Assembly (NCBI GenBank): GCA_900766975.1
Contig: CAAFXO010000044.1
Span: 1 to 10,770, forward strand
Direction of reading: 5' to 3'
Length of the DNA stretch: 10,770 nucleotides
From: Bacteroidales bacterium
Lineage (GTDB): Bacteria; Bacteroidota; Bacteroidia; Bacteroidales; Muribaculaceae
The first letter of the stretch is position 1. The number at the start of each line of letters is the position of its first letter. The position numbers and the translations under genes are program-made. The notes under the pieces were generated by a model that ran no database searches, had not been told where the DNA came from, and worked only from the letters and a program-made list of their open reading frames with translations. This document shows, one piece after another, positions 5,611 to 10,770 of this stretch.

Positions 5611-8600
5611 TCAGGCCGGCTTGTTGCCCTCCATCTCTTGGAAGATGGCGAGGGCTGCCGACACACTCTCCACGCCGGAGGTAATCAGGGAGTGAGTTAT
5701 TACCCCTCCGACTGTCACATCCTTGAATTGACACTCTTTGAAGTGATTCTGAGCGTATGCCACCACTCGCCCGAAGGCGGGCGAATTGTAGTAGGCGCGA
5801 TTGTCGTCGTGGACGAAATAGAGGCGCATCACACCCTTCTTCATCACCACCCTCTCTATGCCGAGCCGCTTCGCTATCATGCGTAACGGCACTACTTTTA
5901 TCAGCTCTTCACTCACCGCCGGAATCTTGCCAAAGCGGTCGACCAGGTTTGCTCTGAATTCTTCGATCTCTTCTTCGCGCTCCATATTGTCGAGTCGGCG
6001 ATAGAGCGAGATGCGCTCATTCTCTTGCGGCACATATTCCGGGGGCAACCGCAATTCCATATCCGATTCGATCACCACGTCTGACACAAATTCGTCGCTG
6101 TCGCTCACTTCCTTAAATTCGTCGCCAAATTCTTCTGTCTTGAGTTCCAACACGGCTTCGCGAAGTATCTGCTGGTAGGCTTCATACCCAAGGTCGGCAA
6201 TAAATCCGGACTGCTCTGAGCCGAAGAGATTGCCGGCGCCACGGATGTCGAGATCTTGCATGGCGATATGTATGCCGCTACCCAAGTCGGAGAAACTCTC
6301 GATGGCATGAAGTCGGCGACGCGCCACTGCTGTCAGCGGCTTGCCGGGAGGCACGAGCAGATAGCAGAAGGCCTTGCGGTTGGAACGCCCGACACGCCCC
6401 CGAAGTTGGTGCAATTCGCTGAGCCCGAAGCGGTCGGCATTGTTCACCAAGATGGTGTTGACATTGGGCATGTCGATGCCATTCTCCACGATGGTGGTGG
6501 AGAGGAGGATATCATAGTCTTGATTGCTGAAGTCGATGATCGCCTGCTCGAGTCGCTCGGGAGGCATCTGCCCATGAGCCACTACAATCTTGACGTCGGG
6601 CACGAGCCGACGTATCTTCGTCTCGAGTTCGGTGAGGTTTTCGATTCGGTTGGATACGAAGAATACCTGTCCATTGCGCGAGAGTTCAAATTCGATAGCA
6701 TCTTTCACCACACTGTCATCGAGAGTCGAGACACATGTCTCGATAGGCTGACGATTGGCCGGCGGGGTGTTGAGCGAACTCAAGTCACGTGCCCCCATCA
6801 GCGAGAATTGAAGCGTGCGAGGGATCGGCGTCGCACTCATGGTCAGCGTGTCGACATTCACCTTCATCTGCTTGAGTTTCTCCTTGACAGCAACGCCGAA
6901 TTTCTGCTCTTCGTCGATGATTAGTAGCCCCAAGTCTTTGAATTTCACACTCTTGCCGATGATCTTGTGAGTGCCTATGAGGATGTCTATTTTGCCTGCC
7001 TCGAGGTCGGCGAGTATCTCTTTTATCTCTTTCGGCTTCTTGGCGCGTGAGAGGAACTCGACCCTCACGGGGAAGTCTTTGAGTCGGGAGCAGAAGGTGT
7101 GATAGTGCTGCATGGCAAGCACCGTTGTGGGCACCAACAGGGCGACTTGCTTGCCGTCGGTGGCAGCCTTGAAGGCGGCGCGGATCGCTATCTCGGTCTT
7201 ACCGAAACCGACATCGCCGCAGATCAGACGGTCCATCGGCTTGCTCTTCTCCATATCAGCCTTGACAGCCTGTGAGGCGCGCATCTGGTCGGGGGTGTCT
7301 TCGTAGATGAAACTTGCCTCCAATTCATGCTGAAGATAGGAGTCGGGAGCGAAGGCATGACCTTGCAATGTGTTGCGACGAGCATAGAGCGAGATCAGTT
7401 CGCGCGCCATCTCTTTCATCTTCTCCTTGGTGCGCTCTTTCATCCTGTTCCAGGAGCCCCCACCGAGTTTGCTGATCTTCGGTGGGATCCCCTCTTTGCC
7501 CCGATATTTCGAGAGCTTGTGGAGGGCATGGATCGACACTAAAACCAGGTCGTTGTTCTGATAGAAGAGTTTGATCATCTCCTGCGGCCTACCATTGACA
7601 TCGGTCTTGACCAACCCACCGAAACGCCCTATACCATGGTCGATATGAACGATAAAGTCGCCCACTTCGATCTGGTTCAGCTCCTTGATCGACAGAGCAA
7701 GTTTGCCGGCGCGTGCCTTGTCCGAACGTAGACTGTATTTATGGAATCGGTCGAAGATCTGATGGTCGGTAAAATAGCATATCCGGCTCGTGTTATCGAC
7801 GAAGCCCTCATGGATCGTTGGCCCCACCGGCGTGAATTTGATATCATCGCCTCGATCTTCGAAGATGGTCTTGAGACGTTCTGCCTGATAGGGGGAGTCG
7901 GAGAGTATCATGATGCGATAACCCTCGGCGAGCATTCTGCCGAAGGAGTCGGCTATCAAGTCAAAGTTCTTATGATAGAGACTCTGGAGCGTGCAGTCGA
8001 ATTGCAGTGTGGACTGTGCACCGAAACTTGCCGGAGCATTCCCCGGTCCATAATATATCTGACGCATCCGTTGGAATCGGGCTTCGAAGTCGGCGGCATC
8101 GACCACCTTCTGCATGGCGTCAGGATCACCCTCGTCGGCTATCAGCGCCGACTGTGAGAATGTCTGTGTGGTTATCTCTTTGATGCGTGAGATTATGTAG
8201 TCGGGATCGGAGTGTGCCACCACCGTATCCTCTCCCATATATTCGAGCAGGGAGATGCCGATGGTGGTGTCGCATGTCGAGGCGGGCACGATCGAGATCT
8301 CAGCGAGTTTCTCTTCGGAGAGTTGTGTCTCGACGTTGAATGTGCGTATTGTGTCGACATCATTGTCGAAGAAGTCGATGCGATAGGGGAGTTCTCCGGC
8401 GTATGAATAGACGTCGAGTATCGAACCTCGGCGAGCGAATTGCCCCGGTTCGTAGACATATTCCACGGAGTCGAAGCCAAGATCGATAAGGCGAGCCACT
8501 ACCTCCGACATCACCAACTTTTCGCCGGTCTTGATCCGTATGGTCTTGTCGTCAAGTTCTTTACGTTCAGCCACTTTCTCCGCCAGCGCCTCGGGGCAAG

Positions 8601-8970
8601 TCACTACGCAGCGAAGAGACCGCGAGGAGGAACGAAGACGCTCCAAGACGTCGGCTCGCAACATCTGAGAGGGGGGATCAACTTGACCATATTTGATGTC
8701 GCGCTTATAACCTGATGGAAAGACTGCCACACTCTCTTCGCCCGCTATATTGCGGATGTCGTTGTAGATATAGCCCGCTTCGGTGATGTCGTTGGCGATG
8801 ATCAGAAGAGGGGATTTGCCCCCTTCGACCATGGCAAAGAACATCGCCGGAGCACTCCCCACAAGTCCGGTCAGTGATATGCTCCGACATGACTTGTCGC
8901 CCAGCAAGGATCGAAACGCATCTCTGCGAGCAGGTGTCAAGAAGTATTTGCCACTCTCCGATAGGGTCAT
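5611..8970 (-). CDS. mfd: Transcription-repair coupling factor Mfd
   Basis: This cytoplasmic ATP-dependent DNA translocase removes RNA polymerase stalled at lesions and recruits UvrA to start nucleotide excision repair. The 1119 residues match the family's usual length of 1100-1200. An N-terminal UvrB-like region (about 1-300, with EPGQFARRGSILDVY at about 174-188) is followed by the polymerase-binding CarD-like domain (GDFIVHIDHGIGRFGG, 437-452). The helicase motor has Walker A GDVGFGKT (585-592), Walker B DEEQ (686-689), motif III SATPIPRT (712-719), and motifs V-VI in TTIVENGID (825-833) and QLRGRVGRS (855-863). The C-terminal TRCF domain is at about 960-1080. All motor motifs are intact. 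The ATG at 8970-8968 overlaps the TGA of the S41 protease gene (ATGA), so the two are probably co-transcribed and translationally coupled. The stop TGA at 5613-5611 has no gap to the convergent gene. Confidence 0.98.
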   Translation of the reverse strand: MTLSESGKYFLTPARRDAFRSLLGDKSCRSISLTGLVGSAPAMFFAMVEGGKSPLLIIANDITEAGYIYNDIRNIAGEESVAVFPSGYKRDIKYGQVDPPSQMLRADVLERLRSSSRSLRCVVTCPEALAEKVAERKELDDKTIRIKTGEKLVMSEVVARLIDLGFDSVEYVYEPGQFARRGSILDVYSYAGELPYRIDFFDNDVDTIRTFNVETQLSEEKLAEISIVPASTCDTTIGISLLEYMGEDTVVAHSDPDYIISRIKEITTQTFSQSALIADEGDPDAMQKVVDAADFEARFQRMRQIYYGPGNAPASFGAQSTLQFDCTLQSLYHKNFDLIADSFGRMLAEGYRIMILSDSPYQAERLKTIFEDRGDDIKFTPVGPTIHEGFVDNTSRICYFTDHQIFDRFHKYSLRSDKARAGKLALSIKELNQIEVGDFIVHIDHGIGRFGGLVKTDVNGRPQEMIKLFYQNNDLVLVSIHALHKLSKYRGKEGIPPKISKLGGGSWNRMKERTKEKMKEMARELISLYARRNTLQGHAFAPDSYLQHELEASFIYEDTPDQMRASQAVKADMEKSKPMDRLICGDVGFGKTEIAIRAAFKAATDGKQVALLVPTTVLAMQHYHTFCSRLKDFPVRVEFLSRAKKPKEIKEILADLEAGKIDILIGTHKIIGKSVKFKDLGLLIIDEEQKFGVAVKEKLKQMKVNVDTLTMSATPIPRTLQFSLMGARDLSSLNTPPANRQPIETCVSTLDDSVVKDAIEFELSRNGQVFFVSNRIENLTELETKIRRLVPDVKIVVAHGQMPPERLEQAIIDFSNQDYDILLSTTIVENGIDMPNVNTILVNNADRFGLSELHQLRGRVGRSNRKAFCYLLVPPGKPLTAVARRRLHAIESFSDLGSGIHIAMQDLDIRGAGNLFGSEQSGFIADLGYEAYQQILREAVLELKTEEFGDEFKEVSDSDEFVSDVVIESDMELRLPPEYVPQENERISLYRRLDNMEREEEIEEFRANLVDRFGKIPAVSEELIKVVPLRMIAKRLGIERVVMKKGVMRLYFVHDDNRAYYNSPAFGRVVAYAQNHFKECQFKDVTVGGVITHSLITSGVESVSAALAIFQEMEGNKPA
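5626..5655. terminator. Hairpin in the mfd 3' end, possible barrier between convergent genes
   Basis: GCCCTC (5626-5631) and CATCT (5632-5636) pair with AGATG (5643-5647) and GAGGGC (5650-5655), around a 6-base loop and a 2-base bulge (5648-5649). That makes an 11-bp stem that can form in transcripts of either strand. It lies inside the last 15 codons of mfd, 13 bases from the convergent stop codons, where a terminator would otherwise have no space. No T-run follows on either strand, so it is not a canonical intrinsic terminator. The pairing is seen in the sequence; the role is speculative. Confidence 0.3.
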
Positions 8971-10637
8971 CGCTTTGTGATGTTTAGCAATTTATAGTAA
9001 TGGTCGGAGTTCAAGATGGAGCGTGCCACATCCAGTTCTTTGTCATCGCGTAGCATATACTCTATTCTCCCTTCGTTGTAATATTTCTGTTCCATAATCT
9101 CCGATCCGACCAGAAAGTTCACCATCCTTCGGTTCTTGTCAAGTTCCTGGTTGAGGTCGCGTGTCAAAAGTCGGGCGAGATTGTCGAAACCGGCTTTAAT
9201 CTCGGGATCGTCGAAGCCATTGTCGGTAGCCGCCTTTTGCAATTCTTTGAGCGAGGAGACAAGTTCCCGCTCATATTTGAAGTCTTCAGGGTTGATGCTC
9301 TTTTTAAACTCTTCGAAAGCCTCATCACTGAGCACAAACTCGTCGGGAGATGCCACATCGGGGTGTGTGGCGAGATATTTCGTGGCGAAGCGGAAGTCGC
9401 TGCGATTGTTTATAATCTTGTAAGCGAGGAGGTTGTAAAGATTGCTATCGTTCACCACAGAGTCGGGGGTGAGTCCGCCGCCATCGCGCACGGTTCTGCC
9501 ATGCAGGGTTTTGAACTCGCGAGTGAGCGAGTCGGGGATACGACGCACAGAGCCATCTTCGTTGAGGTTGGAGTAGTCGATGGCTTGTATCAGACGCCCC
9601 GAGGGGGTGTAGTATTTGCCGGTGGTGATCTTAAGGATGCCTCCGGTGGAGATGGGGAGGGTGTTCTGCACGAGTCCCTTACCGAAACTGCGAGTTCCCA
9701 CCAATATACCGCGGTCAAGATCCTGGATGGCTCCTGCCATTACTTCGGATGCCGAAGCACTTCCGCCATCGATCAGAATGGCTAAGGGCATGTCGGGGAA
9801 GAGGGGCTGGTGGGTGGTCTTATAGGTAGTCTCGGCTATAGGCTCTTTGCGCTTGATGGTCAGCACTTTCGTCCCCTTGGGGAGGAAGTAGCCGAGGAGG
9901 TCGATCGCAGGCTCTACCAGACCACCCCCGTTCGAGCGGAGGTCGATCACGATATTCTCGACGCGAGGGTCGGCTTTGAAACCTTCGAACACTGCCTTCA
10001 CCTCTTCGGGAGTGCTCTCGATGAAGGTGGAGATGGCGATATAGCCGGTGTTGCCTATTACCTTGCTCAGCGACACTGATGGGCGTTGCAACACTTCGCG
10101 AGTCAGGGTGACCGAGTAGATGGAGTCGGCGGTATAGGGGCGTTTCATCACCAAGTCTACCGAGGTGGAGGGGGAGCCGCGCAAGATGCTTGTGACATAG
10201 TTGCTCCCCTTGCGGCTCACGTCGATGGTGTCGACGCGAAGTATTTGGTCGCCGGCACGGATACCGGCCCGGTCGGCGGGGCTCCCCTTGATGGGGGAGG
10301 CGATATAGGTCGAACCTTTATATTCGTTCAGGTATGCACCGATGCCGCCATACTTGCCCGAGGTGATGGTCTCCAACTCATCTTGATGGTCAGAGTTGTA
10401 ATAGACCGTATAGGGGTCGTAGGCGTTATAGAGGCCGCTGAGGGAGGCGTCGAGTATCTTGTCAGCATCGACGCTGTCGACGAAGTTGAGATCGAGTTGG
10501 GTCACTATCTCATTGAAGGTCGTCAGGTTGCGTCGCAACTTCGATTCGTTGCTGATCTTGGCGGAGATGATTCCTCCCGATGCCCAGAGGATAGCGCCGG
10601 TGAGCAGGGTGGAGATGATGGAGGTCGTTTTCTTCAT
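8967..10637 (-). CDS. S41-family C-terminal processing (tail-specific) serine protease
   Basis: This exported 556-residue protease of the CtpA/Prc family would cleave proteins from their C-termini in the periplasm. MKKTT and a hydrophobic segment (about 7-26) form a signal peptide or membrane anchor, which supports the ATG at 10637. A PDZ domain at about 97-168 (IKGSPADRAGIRAGDQILRV) recognises substrates. The S41 core includes IDLRSNGGG (231-239). The catalytic Ser is Ser295 in GGSASASE, and the Lys is Lys320 in SFGKG. The 25-residue spacing equals that of E. coli Prc (Ser452/Lys477). A long helical C-terminal tail (about 390-556) without a named motif is common in Bacteroidota homologues. 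The last codons overlap the mfd start by four bases. The 16 bases between the ATG and the repeated element carry no Shine-Dalgarno match. The promoter lies outside the window. Confidence 0.95.
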   Translation of the reverse strand: MKKTTSIISTLLTGAILWASGGIISAKISNESKLRRNLTTFNEIVTQLDLNFVDSVDADKILDASLSGLYNAYDPYTVYYNSDHQDELETITSGKYGGIGAYLNEYKGSTYIASPIKGSPADRAGIRAGDQILRVDTIDVSRKGSNYVTSILRGSPSTSVDLVMKRPYTADSIYSVTLTREVLQRPSVSLSKVIGNTGYIAISTFIESTPEEVKAVFEGFKADPRVENIVIDLRSNGGGLVEPAIDLLGYFLPKGTKVLTIKRKEPIAETTYKTTHQPLFPDMPLAILIDGGSASASEVMAGAIQDLDRGILVGTRSFGKGLVQNTLPISTGGILKITTGKYYTPSGRLIQAIDYSNLNEDGSVRRIPDSLTREFKTLHGRTVRDGGGLTPDSVVNDSNLYNLLAYKIINNRSDFRFATKYLATHPDVASPDEFVLSDEAFEEFKKSINPEDFKYERELVSSLKELQKAATDNGFDDPEIKAGFDNLARLLTRDLNQELDKNRRMVNFLVGSEIMEQKYYNEGRIEYMLRDDKELDVARSILNSDHYYKLLNITKR

Positions 10638-10653
10638 TATGTGTGATTGTGAT

Positions 10654-10770
10654 TAGAGCGCGTTCCTTAAATTTTTGGGGTCGTAGAGGCGGATATTTTT
10701 GAGCAGATTTTGAAAGTCACAGCGGGCGCAATGCGTGCATTGTAACCGATGTGAGTTTCGAAATATGCCA
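10654..10770 (-). repeat. Right copy of the 117-bp repeated 5' leader element
   Basis: This is the inverted counterpart of 85-201, 116 of 117 bases identical, oriented to read into the S41 protease gene. It ends 16 bases before that gene's ATG. The palindrome is at 10729-10742 and the seven-codon mini-ORF at 10740-10717. The frame that is open through the left copy is also in phase with the S41 gene but is closed here by TAA at 10655-10653, so the element is not part of the protease. The copy reaches the last base of the window, so its full length and the promoter before it cannot be seen. Confidence 0.9.

Noticed and set aside
6256..6924. Open frame of 222 codons on the plus strand within mfd
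   Set aside because: It is antisense to the conserved motor domain of Mfd and its translation resembles no protein family I know. The same holds for frames at 7741-8157, 9237-9785 and 10086-10646.
85..10770. Composite transposon or phage-type invertible cassette bounded by inverted repeats
   Set aside because: There is no transposase, integrase or invertase inside, the content is chromosomal and partly housekeeping, and the repeats sit in leader positions directly before genes.
1..10770. tRNA, rRNA, CRISPR or phage attachment sites
   Set aside because: I looked for cloverleaf arms, spaced short direct repeats and att-like duplications and saw none. The only sizeable repeat is the inverted leader pair.

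Overview
The window looks like a chromosomal segment from the phylum Bacteroidota, most likely order Bacteroidales; a Muribaculaceae-type gut bacterium is my guess. The evidence is a hybrid two-component system of the Bacteroides type (propeller sensor, kinase, receiver and AraC output in one chain), a Bacteroidota-style -7 box (TAnnTTTG) in the left leader, general lack of strong Shine-Dalgarno sites, and an S41 protease with the long C-terminal tail seen in this phylum. No mobile-element, phage, CRISPR, tRNA or rRNA signature was found.

Layout. Positions 1-226 hold a promoter and a 5' leader. Positions 227-4129 (+) encode a hybrid two-component system regulator cut by one in-frame TGA at 809-811, with every downstream catalytic motif intact. 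After a 128-base gap, three closely packed + strand genes follow: a three-segment membrane protein (4258-4701), an ECF sigma factor (4714-5196) and a small two-segment membrane protein (5209-5610). They are spaced 12 bases apart and look like one operon for an envelope-linked sigma system. Two - strand genes converge on them: an exported S41 (C-terminal processing) protease (10637-8967) and the transcription-repair coupling factor Mfd (8970-5611). The protease stop overlaps the mfd start as ATGA. The mfd stop directly abuts the stop of the small membrane protein gene, with no intergenic base between the convergent units.

The most striking signal is not a gene. The first 117 bases of leader after the left promoter (85-201) recur in inverted orientation at the right end (10654-10770) with 116 of 117 bases identical. 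The right copy sits directly upstream of the S41 protease. Two unrelated transcription units, a sensor-regulator and a protease/repair operon, therefore carry nearly the same 5' leader, each reading inward. The element contains a 14-base palindrome and a 7-codon mini-ORF. The right copy stops at the window edge exactly where it would meet the base just downstream of the left copy's predicted transcription start. I interpret it as a repeated, transcribed 5' leader element; its function is unknown.

The regulator, the sigma operon and the protease/mfd unit have no evident shared pathway. No SusC/SusD or carbohydrate-active enzyme genes are present, so the regulator's target is not visible here.
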